Counted from the stretch's first letter, positions 1 through 9,753 are shown. The stretch is 61,809 bases of DNA from Paenarthrobacter nitroguajacolicus JCM 14115 (GCA_001313365.1 BBFS01000015.1:1-61809), one strand, 5' to 3'. Numbers and translations are program-made. Notes: generated by a model not told the origin, from the letters alone.

Positions 1-402
1 CCTTTAGGCGCATGCATCGGCGCCTCAAGTCCGGCAGGGTAACTGCCCGTCGTGAACGCGTCGTGTGCGACATCTCTGTTTCAACAGCCCGGTCGGATGC
101 GCCGGGCAGGTCTTGTGAGCGCTTGGCTGCCTGTGGAACTTCTCGGGGGGCGGTCGCCCTGCAGCCGTAGCGCTCATGGCCACTCTAGCTTTCGCGGCGT
201 CGCGATGCGTAGCCGTGGGCGCCTAGGGGGGGCGTTGTATGTCACACTCCCGCGGCCTCCGTGACGCAAAGCACGCAATCCTCTTGGCGTCGAAACACCG
301 TGTGGAATGCGGAATATGGCCGCTGGCTGGGACAATAGCTTGAAGCACACGCCCAAAGGGTGTTGGCTGTTAGTAATGGAAGTCACTGCAAAAGGAGGAA
401 AC
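1..402. other. Leader region with no recognisable gene
   Basis: No reading frame here resembles a known protein on either strand. Short open frames exist but lack ribosome binding sites and are GC-rich chance frames. The stretch ends in the strong ribosome binding site of the DUF3052 gene at 392-398. Two G runs of six and seven (near 135 and 226) belong to the window-wide homopolymer anomaly. In mycobacteria the corresponding upstream neighbour is aceE, but no aceE coding sequence is visible here. Confidence 0.5.
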
Positions 403-826
403 GTGAGCGAGGCCGACGCCGCCACATCGGTAAATGTGGCGGAAAGAATGGGTTTCAAAGATGGGGATCTGATTCAGGAACGCGGCTACGACGACGACGT
501 CGATTTCGACTTGCGTGACGACATCGAAGATGTCACAGGCTCCGAGTTGTTGGATGAAGATGATCATGACGTCGTGGATGCTGTTGTTTTCTGGTGGCGG
601 GACGCGACGGTGACCTTGTTGATGCCCTGATGGATTCGCTCACCAACCTGAAGGAAGGCGGGGGTTGTTTGGGTACTGACGCCAAAGTCAGGCCGTGACA
701 ACTACGTTTCTCCTGCAGACATCCAGGATGCCGCCCCCCACTTCAGGACTACACCTGACTACATCGGCAGGGGGGGTCTCAAAGGACTGGAGCGCCACGC
801 GTTTGGTGCCCAAGAAGAACAAGTGA
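403..826 (+). CDS. DUF3052 family protein (Rv2239c-like), frame broken
   Basis: Small acidic actinobacterial protein of about 140 residues and unknown biochemical role. The GTG start at 403 follows an AAGGAGG site by four bases. The N-terminal half (SVNVAERMGFKDGD, then an Asp-rich FDLRDDIEDVTG segment) matches the DUF3052 family. The frame breaks three times: a base is lost from a GG near 607, and a base is gained in a G run near 661 and in a C run near 734. Repairing these gives a continuous protein ending in KDWSATRLVPKKNK. Its stop overlaps the start of the peroxiredoxin gene (GTGA), as expected for translational coupling. The same pair is adjacent in Mycobacterium tuberculosis (Rv2239c-ahpE). 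Confidence 0.85.
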
Positions 827-1328
827 CAGCAGTCCAACAGGCTCCGGCCAGGTGCTCGTTCCTGAAACGGGGCAGCTTGCACCGGATTTTGAACTGCTGA
901 ATCAGTACGGCGAGCCTGTCCGTTTGGCGGACTACCGGGGCCGCAATGTTGTCCTCGTGTTCTTTCCCTTTGCTTTCTCCGGCATTTGCACCGGCGAACT
1001 CTGTGAGATTCGCGACAACATCGCGGACTTCAAAGATTCGAATGCCACGGTACTGGCGCTGTCCGTAGATAGTAAGTTCGCACAACGGGCCTACGCGGAG
1101 CATGAGAACTTTGGCTTCGACCTCTTGGCGGACTTCTGGCCGCATGGGGCCGTGGCACGGGACTACGGCGTCTTCGATGAAGCGAGTGGAATGGCCCTAA
1201 GGGGGACGTTCATCATCGACGCTACAGGTGTCATCCGCTATGTCGTTGTCAATCCCCCCCGCGGCCAAGCGAGGGACTTTGCCGAGTATCGCCGGGCGTT
1301 GTCGTCCTTGGCGGACCAGCCGTCATGA
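823..1328 (+). CDS. ahpE: AhpE-type 1-Cys/atypical peroxiredoxin
   Basis: Thiol peroxidase that reduces hydroperoxides in the cytoplasm. The thioredoxin-fold protein of about 165 residues carries the peroxidatic motif FPFAFSGICTGELCEIRD. The cysteine after SGI is peroxidatic, and a second Cys lies five residues later where BCP/PrxQ proteins have their resolving Cys; mycobacterial AhpE lacks it. FWPHGAVARDYGVF and RGTFIIDATGVIR are further AhpE signatures. I prefer the GTG at 823, overlapping the previous stop. It needs one G restored near 851; otherwise translation would begin at GTG 852. An extra Pro near 1251 comes from a C7 run. The stop overlaps the sirtuin start as ATGA. Confidence 0.88.
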
Positions 1329-2294
1329 ACCATCCCAGGCCCGGAGTCGGCATGACTGGATTTGCCAGCATGCCATCCGCGCCCGTAGGGCAACTTGACC
1401 CCCGAAGAGTTGCAGGCGCTCGAAGTTGCCGGGGGGGATCTCCTAAGCGGGAAGCGCTTAGCTGTACTCACCGGAGCCGGGTTGAGCACTGATTCAGGGA
1501 TTCCTGACTACCGTGGGCCCGGTTCTGCGCCCCCCCGGAACCCCCCCATGACCTACCAGGAGTTCGTGGGAAGTGAGGCAAACCGGCGGCGCTATTGGGC
1601 GCGGAACCACATCGGTTGGTCCCACCTCAGGCATGCCGATCCTAATGCCGGCCATAAGGCAGTCGCGGTTCTGGAACGTCGCGGCCTGTTGTCCGGTCTC
1701 ATTACACAAAATGTTGACAGGCTCCATGAGGACGCCGGAAGCATCAACGTGGTGGACTTGCACGGTCGATTCGACCAGGTGGTTTGCCTCAGCAATGGAC
1801 ACACCTTCACCCGGCGCTTGATCGCAGCAATCCTTGAAGAAATCAATCCTGGTTTCCTGGAGGCGGCACTGGAGTCCGGTGTAGTAGAGATGGCTCCGGA
1901 CGCTGACGCAACAGTTGAGGACCACGAGCTCATTACCTCGTTCGTGATGGCGGTCTGTCCCATTTGCGGTGGGACGTTGAAGCCGGACTTTGTCTACTTC
2001 GGTGAGAACGTCCCCAAGGACAGGGTGGCCCGCGCCTACGAGATGGTGGATAACGCGGACGCCCTCTTGGTGGCGGGATCGTCGCTGACGGTTCAGAGCG
2101 GACTGCGGTTCGTGCGCCACGCCGCAAAATCGGGAAAACCAGTGGTCATCATCAACCGGGGGGGAACTACCCGCGGCGACGACTTTGCTCAAGTGAAATT
2201 GGAACTGGGAGTCAGCGGCGCATTGGACTACCTTGCGCGCTCCTTGCCGGATCTTCCACAAGCTCCTGCGCCGATTGGTGTTTCGGGCGGTTGA
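1325..2294 (+). CDS. cobB: NAD-dependent protein deacylase, Sir2 family
   Basis: Removes acyl groups from lysines using NAD. The NAD-binding motifs LTGAGLSTDSGIPDYRG and TQNVDRLHEDAG, the catalytic DLHG histidine, and the later AGSSLTVQSGLRF and VVIINRG segments are all present. The zinc site is odd: the second half has CPIC but the first half shows CLSNGH, with one Cys. The length of about 300 residues fits class II/SIRT4-like bacterial sirtuins. An ATG at 1325 overlaps the peroxiredoxin stop (ATGA); reaching the main frame requires C5 near 1399-1403 to be C4. Three runs of seven (near 1529, 1542 and 2158) insert Pro, Pro and Gly into otherwise canonical motifs. Confidence 0.87.
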
Positions 2295-2360
2295 TCATGT
2301 AGAGTCATTGTTCGTTGGTTGAAGCGCGGAGGAAGTTACGAAGCACGGAAGCCGCGGTTT

Positions 2361-2433
2361 GGGTCTTTAGCTCAGCTGGTAGAGCGCCACGTTTACACCG
2401 TGGATGTCATCGGTTCGATCCCGGTAGGACCCA
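2361..2433 (+). tRNA. tRNA-Val (anticodon TAC)
   Basis: A full cloverleaf is visible. The acceptor GGGTCTT pairs with AGGACCC, the D-arm contains TAGCTCAGCTGGTAGAGC, the anticodon stem-loop is CCACGTTTACACCGTGG with TAC, and the T-arm is CGGTTCGATCCCGG. The discriminator A is followed by an encoded CCA to 2436. No long G run disturbs it. Confidence 0.95.
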
Positions 2434-2437
2434 CCAA

Positions 2438-2483
2438 AAAAACCCCGTCATTCAAGTCGAAAGGCTTGGAGGGCGGGGTTTTT
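2438..2483 (+). terminator. Rho-independent terminator after tRNA-Val
   Basis: AAAAACCCCG (2438-2447) pairs with CGGGGTTTTT (2474-2483), and an inner CAAG/CTTG pairing (2453-2456/2465-2468) tightens the loop. The A-rich 5' side and T-rich 3' side mean it can work in both directions. Confidence 0.75.
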
Positions 2484-2545
2484 GTTTGCCTCCTTCCAGC
2501 TGCCCGCGATCTTGAATGTCAGACCTGCACCCTACGGTTTGTTCC

Positions 2546-2843
2546 ATGGAGCACGTACACATCGTCACAGTTGAGCCAGGCGCCCCGGCGGTCATCATGA
2601 GGGGGGCGGCCGGGAGTGGCGCATGGTGGTGGAACCAGTGCGGTGGTTTGAGCGGGTTGCCTGGTGGGAGCAGTCCCGCCGGATGCCAGGGGGCAAGGGC
2701 GGGTTGATATTGAAGTCTGGCAGGTCCAGGTCCGCCTGGGGGAGCAACCCACGGTCCGGCATCGCTACCTGGGAACTCGTGAGGGACGGAACTGGTGGGG
2801 GCTGGCGCCTCCGGGGGCGAGGAACTCGCTGCTGCTTAGCTGA
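2546..2843 (+). CDS. DUF6504-like small protein, frame broken
   Basis: Repaired, this is a roughly 100-residue protein beginning MEHVHIVTVEPGAPAVIMRG. It contains RMVVEPVRWFERVAWWEQ, a short positively charged stretch, then DIEVWQVQVRLGEQ and an RHRYL segment before ending ARNSLLLS. The W/R-rich pattern and VWQVQV core resemble the actinobacterial DUF6504 family, whose function is unknown. ATG 2546 is the likely start; ATG 2516 in the same frame is an alternative. The frame shifts in the G6 run near 2600 and again near 2707. No partner is obvious; it stands alone between tRNA-Val and the IclR gene. Confidence 0.6.
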
Positions 2844-2857
2844 CGCCGGAAATGGAT

Positions 2858-2903
2858 GAGCTCTCCACCACGACTATTGGGGGGATGCCGCGGTGGAGAG
2901 CTC
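2858..2903. repeat. 12-bp perfect inverted repeat
   Basis: GAGCTCTCCACC at 2858-2869 is mirrored exactly by GGTGGAGAGCTC at 2892-2903 around a 22-nt spacer. The spacer is long for a terminator and no T tract follows, so this may be a weak terminator, a protein site or a remnant of a small element. It lies between the DUF6504-like stop and the IclR promoter region. Confidence 0.6.
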
Positions 2904-3014
2904 GAAGATGAATATACAGAGAACTTTTTGGTTTGGAAAGTACGGTCTCACCGGAGACGGCGCGTTGGCCCAACTCACCCTGCTGAGACGCCCCCATTCC
3001 ACTATGATGAGTAT

Positions 3015-3032
3015 TGTTCAGCAGAATGAACA
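3015..3032. promoter_or_regulatory. Putative IclR-family operator
   Basis: TGTTCA-N6-TGAACA forms a perfect 6-bp inverted repeat 28 bases upstream of the IclR-type regulator's start. The position suits autoregulation. A TGTTCA half-site recurs at 3922-3927 beside the candidate promoter of the adjacent transporter gene. Assignment to this regulator is inference from position and symmetry. Confidence 0.45.
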
Positions 3033-3059
3033 GTCGAATTGCGATGTCGAAGGAGAATC

Positions 3060-3856
3060 ATGGCCGATTCCCGCACCTCCCGTTCCGAAGCTGGGCGCTT
3101 CGTCGCCGGCGCCTGCCGTCACCCGCGCTGCAGCCGTGTTGGAGGTGCTGGCCGAGTCGCCTACGGGCCGACTGACACTGAGCGATCTCTCGCGTGAACT
3201 CGGAATTCCCAAGTCCTCCACGTCCAACCTGCTATTGGCGCTGGAAGAAGCGCGGCTCATTACCCGCCAAGGTGCCGACTTTGCCTTGGGGGAGGAAGCT
3301 TGTGGAACTGGGAGCTGCATACCTCAGTCGCCTGGACGAGGTGCAGGAGTTCTACAAGTACTGCGAGCAAGCGCCTACGCTCTCGGGAGAGACTGTGAGA
3401 ATTGCGATGCTCGATGGCGACCATGTCATCTATTTGGCACGGTACGAGGGCCATCCAGCGGTCAGGCTGACGTCCAACATCGGCGACAAGATGCCTGTCT
3501 CGCTCTGCAGCGTCGGCAAGGCCCTGATTGCACAGCTTCACGATCACGATATCGACGCGATGTTCCCGGATGGCATGGAGTTGCCCACCATGACCGCGAA
3601 CTCCCTCAAGACTGCGGAGGAGCTCAAGGCCCAGATTTCCACCATCCGCAAGCAGGGGGGGTACGCCTTCGAGGATGAGGAGTCCACGGTAGGCGTAGTC
3701 TGCCTGGCCGTGCCGGTCCCTACCCACGGGGCACATGGCCCAAGCCTTGGCCTGTCGGTGACAGCGCTCAAGGCCACCTACTCGGAGGAGCAGGGCGCCT
3801 CATGGTCAAGGAACTTAAGGAATTGGCGCGTTCCCTGGGTAACCCCCATGGGTTAG
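3060..3856 (+). CDS. IclR-family transcriptional regulator, frame broken
   Basis: One-component regulator with an N-terminal winged helix (TRAAAVLEVLAESPTG, LSDLSRELGIPKSSTSNLL) and a C-terminal effector domain (VRIAMLDGDHVIYLARYEG, SVGKALIAQL, GYAFEDEESTVGVVCLAVPV). ATG 3060 follows AAGGAG at a good distance. Moving from that start into the helix-turn-helix frame needs a repair near 3105-3115. Further breaks lie near 3290, 3790 and 3844. The regulator sits just before an MHS transporter on the same strand, the usual pairing for control of uptake of an aromatic or organic acid. The ligand cannot be told from sequence. Confidence 0.85.
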
Positions 3857-3893
3857 TTCTTTTCAAACGCTCGAAATAAATCTGATTACAACC

Positions 3894-3927
3894 TTGGCAG
3901 CGCGTTCAACAAGCTGTACGCTGTTCA
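3894..3927 (+). promoter_or_regulatory. Candidate promoter of the MHS transporter gene
   Basis: TTGGCA (3894-3899) and TACGCT (3917-3922) are spaced by 17 bases, about 80 bases before the transporter start. TGTTCA (3922-3927) overlaps the -10 and copies half of the inverted repeat upstream of the IclR gene, consistent with IclR binding over the promoter. Confidence 0.4.
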
Positions 3928-4003
3928 TCATAGTGATCTTGGCGGTGATGCCATCACTATCTCGCTGGGCCAACGGGGGGGCCCGGGGGGTGATTTTGAG
4001 GGA

Positions 4004-5370
4004 GTGCTTGTGATAACTCGTGCAAATGAAAAGCTCGCGGCCGAGGCCGGGGGGGACGCTGTAGTTGAGCCGGAACAGCTCCGGCGGGCTACGCTGGCCA
4101 GCTCTGTCGGCTCCGCGCTGGAGTACTACGACTTCTACATTTATGGCTTGGCTTCGGCGCTGATCTTCGGTCCGCTGTTCTTTTCTCCGCTGGGCCCTGA
4201 CGGCGCGTTGATTGCGTCGTTCGCCACCTACGGCGTTGGCTTTGCTGCCCGTCCGTTTGGCGGTTTGATCTTCGGCTACATCGGGGACAGGTTCGGAAGG
4301 AAAATGGTCCTCATCCTCACCATCGCTTTGATGGGAACTGCAAGCTTCGCCATTGGCCTCCTTCCCACCTTCGAACAAGCCGGAATGCTCGGCGCTGTAT
4401 TGCTGGTCACGCTGAGAATCATCCAGGGGTTGGGGGGGGCCGGAGCCGAGCAAGCCGCGCTACGACCCTGATTTCAGAAGTGGCTCCGCGCCGTCGTCGT
4501 GGGTTCTTCGCTTCATTGCCGTTTGTCGGCATTCAGTTGGGCACGCTCCTCGGTGCCGGCACCTTCGCGCTCATTGCCATGGCGGACAAGGCTGTCCTTC
4601 AGGGGGGGTGGCTGTGGCGGGTGCCTTTCCTGGCCAGTTTCATTCTGATCGCCGTGGCCATTTTCATCCGTCTCAAGCTCAAGGAAACGCCCGCATTTCA
4701 GGAGTTGGAGAAGCACAAGAACGTGGTCAAGAACCCCATTGGCGCTCTCTGGAAGCACTCCAAGAAGAACGTGTTGCTCGGTATCGGTCTTCGCATGGGT
4801 GAGAACGGCAACTCTTCGATCTACTCCGCGCTGCTGGTGTCCTTCATGAGCATGCCGGCGGGCGTGTTCGCTGGTAACAACTCCATCGGTCCTGTGGGTT
4901 TGCTGATCGCGGCCGGTTTCGCCGCCGTCATGGTGGTAACTTTCGGTGCCTTGTCCGACAGGTTCGGCCGTGTTCCTGTGTACCGCTACGGCGCACTCTT
5001 CCAGGCGATCATCGCGGTTCCTGCCTTCTACCTGGTCACTTTGGGGGGAACGTCACGTTGGTATGGGTAGTCATGGCGGTAGGCATTGCAATCGGTGTTC
5101 AGTCGATGCTGGGCCGCAGTGCCCTCTCTTGCCCGAACTGTTCGGATCCCAGTACCGCTTCACCGGCGTCGCATGAGTCGCGAAATCTCGGCGGTTCTGG
5201 CTGGCGGACTTGCACCGCTGCTCGGCGCGCTGATGTTGGCCGCCACCAACCACTCATGGCTGGTCCTGGCCATCTACTCCCTGGTCCTGGCGCTCATCTC
5301 ATTCGTGACCACATTCTTTACCCCTGAGACGGCTGGCAGGGACCTCGTCAGTACCGAAGACGCAAAGTAG
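4004..5370 (+). CDS. MHS-family MFS transporter, frame broken
   Basis: Proton-coupled uptake permease of the metabolite:H+ symporter family (shikimate, ketoglutarate and citrate type). After a short cytoplasmic tail come ALEYYDFYIYGLASALIFGP and the conserved loop GYIGDRFGRKMVLILT. Later segments include RRRRGFFASLPFVGIQLGTL and the second-half loop ALSDRFGRVPVYRYG. About 12 membrane segments are expected over 450 residues. GTG 4004 (or GTG 4010) follows GAGGGA. Breaks: a G8 run near 4432-4439 followed by a lost G near 4455, and more near 5060 and 5130-5165. The substrate is probably a small carboxylate controlled by the upstream IclR protein; that is inference. Confidence 0.87.
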
Positions 5371-5402
5371 GTTCCGCAGAAGCACCTGCACCGGGAACAC
5401 TC

Positions 5403-5445
5403 AAAACAGCGCGGCACCTCCTTCAAGAGGGTGCCGCGCTGTTTT
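5403..5445. terminator. Strong bidirectional terminator
   Basis: A 16-bp perfect inverted repeat, AAAACAGCGCGGCACC (5403-5418) with GGTGCCGCGCTGTTTT (5430-5445), encloses an 11-nt loop. The A and T tracts at the two ends allow termination from either side. It closes the IclR/MHS unit. Confidence 0.9.
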
Positions 5446-5535
5446 GCGCCTGAACACAAAAATGAGTGGCTCAGACTGTGGTGGAAATTCGCGGGTGGCA
5501 GTGCAGAATTGGTGCAGCGAAAGAGGAGCGTGTCG

Positions 5536-7619
5536 ATGACGGCAACCAAGGGCCTTGCGTCACCGGAGAGTACCGGGCAGGTCCGGGCCGGGGGGGAAGG
5601 GAAGACTACGTTTCGGCCTGAGATCCAAGGCCTGCGTTCCTTGGCCGTACTCATGGTCGTTTCATACCACATTTGGTTCGGCCGGGTTTCCGGTGGAGTG
5701 GACGTCTTCCTGCTGATTTCGGCGTTCCTGATGACGGTGCAATTCGTCAGCCGTTACGAGGACGCGCGGCCGGTATCACTGGTGCGGCACTGGCTGCACC
5801 TGTTCTGGCGGCTGCTGCCTGCCGTCGTCGTGGTCCTGCTTGGCACTCTCGCGGCCACGTATGTGTTCATTCCCCCCCGCACACGCTGGATCGAAATAGT
5901 CAGCCAGGGATGGGCTTCGCTGTTCTACGTCGAAAATTGGCTGCTCCAGCGCCAGGTGGTCAATTACTACGCGGCAGACCACAGCTTGGCGAGTCCTTTT
6001 CAGCATTTCTGGTCGCTGTCCATCCAGGGGCAGGTCTTTATTCTCTGGCCGGCCATCTTCGTTGCCACGGCCTGGGTGTGCCGCCGTCTGAATCTGCGGT
6101 ACCGGGCCGTGCTGCTTGGAGTCTTCGGGCTGATCTTCGCAGTATCGCTGGCGTATTCGATCTACTTCACGGCGGCCAATCAGGAATTGGCCTACTTCGA
6201 TACCTTTGCCAGGTTGTGGGAGTTTGCCTTGGGCACGCTGGTGGCGCTGTTGCTTCCGTATCTTCGGCCCGGGCGGGGACTGCGAAGCGTGCTTGGCTGG
6301 GCAGGGGTGGCCGCCATGCTGAGCTGCGGCGCCCTTCTTCAGGTGCAGACCGCGTTTCCTGGGTTTGTGGCTTTGTGGCCGACCCTTGCGGCCGTGGCAG
6401 TCATTGTCGCGGGGGGGCAATCGGGCAGCCGCTTCGGAGTTGACAGGATCCTTTCGTCCAAGCTGTTGGTGGGTCTGGGATCTACCTCCTATGCGCTCTA
6501 CTTGTGGCATTGGCCGCTGTTGGTGATTACTTTGGTGTGGATCGGCCAAGACCATGCAGATGCGATCACCGGCACCTTGATCGTGGGTGCGTCGCTGCTG
6601 TTGGCGTTCCTCACTACCCGGTTTGTGGAGCAACCCTTGCGTGCATGGCGATGGCCGGAGGCCAAGCGCCGGCGTCTGGCGTTGTCTGTATTTGTTTGTC
6701 TTGCGGTCGCTGCCGCTCCGATGGTGCAGTTCGGATACCAGCAACAAATGGCGAAGAACATTATCGCTTCGCAGAATGCCGACGATAACCCGGGGGGGGC
6801 GCGGGCGTTGCTACCCGGATATGTCGACCTTGTTAGCGAGGGCGCGCGGACGCTGCCCACCCCCCTGAGCAGCTGCCGGAAGATTGGGGAAGGCTCGACG
6901 GCGCATGTACCGGAGATCTTCGTCCAACGGATCCGGTGCTGTTTGCAGAGTGCCAGCAGAACGACATCGGTGCTGACGCCGAGAGGACCGTCTTTGTGGT
7001 GGGTCAGTCCCATTCGCTGCAGTGGCTTGGAGCCATCGGCCCCCTGGCCAAGGAGCACCAGTGGCGTGTCCAGGCCATCACGTTCGGGGGGGCCTGCCCG
7101 TTCATGACCGAAACGGACGAGGTAGGGGGGGACGAATGCAACGCCTTCAACCGAAACGTCCGGGAACACATCCGTATCCATCAGCCCGATGCTGTCTTCC
7201 TTGTGGGGGGGACGGCAGCAGTTACAGACTCACCGGAGGAGGACCTCACTTGGGGTCTTGACGAACTGGTTGGCGAGATCACTGACCAGGGCATTGAGGT
7301 CATCGCCATGAGGGACAACCCGCGCTTCTCATTCAGCCCGAGTGAGTGTGCAATGGCGTCCGGCGTAGAGGACCCGCGCTGCCGTCCAGCCCAGTCGTCG
7401 GTGCTTGCCGAAAGCAATCCCTTGGATCAGTTGGAGGGTACTTTCACGGGGGGGTTGTCCATCCTGGACATGACGGACCTGATCTGCGACGGATCTTCAT
7501 GCCCGGGCATCGTTGGCAACGTGTATGTCTACCTCGACGACAACCACCTCTCGAGTACCTACGTCAGGACCATGACCGAGACGTTGTCCGAGAGGTGGTT
7601 TGACGCCACAGGATGGTAG
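5536..7619 (+). CDS. OafA-like O-acyltransferase with SGNH domain, one break
   Basis: Membrane O-acyltransferase of the acyltransferase-3 family fused to a C-terminal SGNH hydrolase-like domain, probably acylating a cell-wall or exported glycan. The N-terminal half begins FRPEIQGLRSLAVLMVVSYH with the catalytic His, followed by about ten membrane helices and LGSTSYALYLWHWPLLV. The SGNH part has GQSHSLQW (nucleophile Ser) and DDNHLSSTY (Asp-His). ATG 5536 lies seven bases after GAGGAG; an in-frame upstream extension would run through the terminator and is rejected. The frame breaks once near 6925-6935, where an AAA appears to have lost a base. The total of about 690 residues is typical of the fusion. 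Confidence 0.88.
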
Positions 7620-7627
7620 TTTCCGGC

Positions 7628-8706
7628 CTAGTAGAAGTGGACCGGATCAACCAGGTGGGGGGAGTTCGCCACCGTCCAGGAATGTGCGCAGGTTGCTGCA
7701 GAAGCGTTCCGTGATGAGCCGGTTTTCCGCTGTGCTTAATGCCGAGGTGTGCGGTGACACCAGGACTTTGGATGATTCCACAAAGGGCTGTCCTGCGGAA
7801 GTGGCTCCACCGCGAATACGTCGAGGCAGGCGTATGAGACCTGGCCGTTGTTCAGGGCTTCCAGCAAAGCGACCTCATCCACTACGGTGCCGCGGCCGAC
7901 GTTGACGAATACGGTTCCAGGCTTCATGGCGGAGAAAATGTCCTTGTTGAACAGCTTCTCCGTGTATGGGGTGCCGGGCAGTGTGTTCACCACTGCGTCG
8001 CGTCCGCCAGCAGGCCGGGGGAGGCCCTCATTGGTGGTGACCTCGTCGATCCCCCCCTCCATCGGTTCCACAGTGCGCTTCGTTCCACTGACCTTCATCC
8101 CCAAGGCCAGGGCGATTCGAGCAGTCTCCATGCCAATCTCGCCGAGGCCTGCGATGACCACTTTGGAGCCGTTGACCAGCTTGGTGGGCGTCCTCAGCTC
8201 GGGCCAGTTTTTGGTGGCCTGGTCCTGCGCCATTTCGGCGCTGCGCTTGAACCCGTTGAGGATGCCGAAGGCTGAGAACTCTGCCAGGGGGGGCAGCGCA
8301 TGGACACCCGCGGATGTCGTCACGCGGAACTTTTGAAGGGTTTCCGTGTCCAGGCCGGATGCCTTGACGGCGCCACCCGCTCCGGCCGCCATGGCGTGGA
8401 TCCATTGCAGGTGGGGGGGTTGCTGTCGGCTATGCGCGCCAGTCCGGCCGGGCTCTCGTTAGGGAAGCCGTACAGGACCTGGGCCCTGTTAAGCATGGCC
8501 CAGTAGCGTTCCTCCTGCTCCGGCGTGCGCTTGAACTCCGGATCGCCAGCGTGATCGGCGGGGGGGAACCTTTCCGGCGGAAGAAGTGCGGGATCGTAAA
8601 AAACGGTTACAGAGGGATCTACAGCGCGGATCAGCTCTACGTGCTCTGCTTCGAGCGGCACAGCGATGGCGATGGTAAGTTCGTCAGTCGTCATGGTGTT
8701 CATCAT
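7628..8706 (-). CDS. D-isomer-specific 2-hydroxyacid dehydrogenase, frame broken
   Basis: NAD(P)-dependent reduction or oxidation of 2-keto/2-hydroxy acids, resembling GhrA/SerA-type enzymes. The Rossmann motif GLGEIGMETARIALALG, the substrate arginine in NVGRGTVVDEVALLEAL, CLDVFAVEPLPQDSPLW and the catalytic-His region near HPKVLVSPH (after repair) are present. The N-terminal part has DPALLPPERFPPADHAGDPE. Starts at 8706, 8703 or 8694 are possible; I see no clear ribosome binding site. Breaks lie near 8400-8410 and 7765-7775. It is divergent from the sugar-acid genes that follow and shares their promoter region. Confidence 0.85.
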
Positions 8707-8776
8707 ACTGAATGGAGGCTAGGATATTGAACAGAAATCTCCTGGATGACCACAAAGAAGTGAGGTGTTACCTACC

Positions 8777-9696
8777 GTGACCAGCAAACGCGTGGGCTTC
8801 GTCGGCCTAGGACTCATGGGAGCGCCCATGGCTTCCAACATCGCCGGCGCAGGATGGAATGTCACCGCCTGGAACCGCTCCGACACCGTTTTTGAGGACC
8901 TCTCCGGCGTCCGCCGCGCAGCCAGCGTCGCAGAGCTGCGCAACGAAAACACCATCATCTTCATGCTCCCTGACCTGCCCTTCATTGAGGAAGCGGCCAC
9001 GGAATTGCTCGAGTCATGGCGGAACGATCCACCCGACCGGGCACCGCCGTCGTCATCATGAGCAGCGTCTCACCCACCGCAGTCCGGCTGTTCGGCGAGA
9101 CTGTTCACCAGGCATCCGGTGGCAACGCCACGGTGGTTGATGCGCCGGTCAGCGGCGGCACCTCCGGGGGGGCACAAAGCGGAAGTCTGGCCATCATGGT
9201 GGGCGCGACAGAAAGCCAGTTCGAAGCGCTCGAGCCGCTCCTGGGAACCATGGGGGGGACCACCGTGCGGCGCATGGGTCCTCTGGGATCGGGGGGGTCG
9301 CTCGCCAAAGCCTGCAATCAACTCATCGTGGGAACCACGACGGCGGCGCTTGCCGAAGCAGCCGAACTCGCGGAACGCTCCGGCATGGATGTGGTGGCGC
9401 TTTACGAGGTCCTCTCGGGAGGGCTGGCCGGAAGTCGGGTGCTGGACAACGTAGGCCCCCCCCGCCTGGCTGCCAAGGACTATGCCCCGACAGGGCCGGC
9501 CAAGTTCATGCATAAGGACTTGGGCTTCGTGCTCACCAGCGCTGAAGCAGTTGGCTCTGCCGTCCCCATGGCTTCGGCGGCAATCGATTTATACGACGAA
9601 CTCAAGCGCCAAGGACTCGGAGACCAGGATCTCGCCGTGGTTCGCCAGGCCATCGCAAACCTGAGCGTGGCAGCCGCGGCGTCGAACAGCAACTGA
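8777..9696 (+). CDS. 3-hydroxyisobutyrate / 2-hydroxy-3-oxopropionate dehydrogenase family, one break
   Basis: Beta-hydroxyacid dehydrogenase (GarR/MmsB family) that interconverts tartronate semialdehyde or methylmalonate semialdehyde with the hydroxyacid. RVGFVGLGLMGAPMASNIAG binds NAD(P), DAPVSGG is the substrate motif, and the catalytic Lys sits in LAKACNQL. GTG 8777 follows GAGGTG; GTG 8765 is an alternative. The frame breaks near 9015-9030. G7/C7 runs at about 9168, 9246, 9290 and 9457 each add one Gly or Pro to conserved stretches. As first gene of the sugar-acid cluster it may reduce a semialdehyde product. Confidence 0.85.
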
Positions 9697-9753
9697 CCGG
9701 GGGGGCAACTGAAGAAGAGACGGCCCAACCGAAGAAGAAATGACGTACAAACT

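Noticed and set aside
300..340. SigR/SigH-type promoter before DUF3052-ahpE
   Set aside because: GGAAT occurs twice but no GTT lies at the required 18-19 base spacing.
1494..2261. Long minus-strand open frame opposite the sirtuin
   Set aside because: Shadow of a GC-rich gene; no family resemblance and no ribosome site.
5431..5535. N-terminal extension of the O-acyltransferase
   Set aside because: It would be translated from inside the 16-bp terminator; ATG 5536 has a proper ribosome site.
5673..6747. Open frames overlapping the acyltransferase gene on both strands
   Set aside because: Membrane-protein codon bias produces these; they have no recognisable domain.
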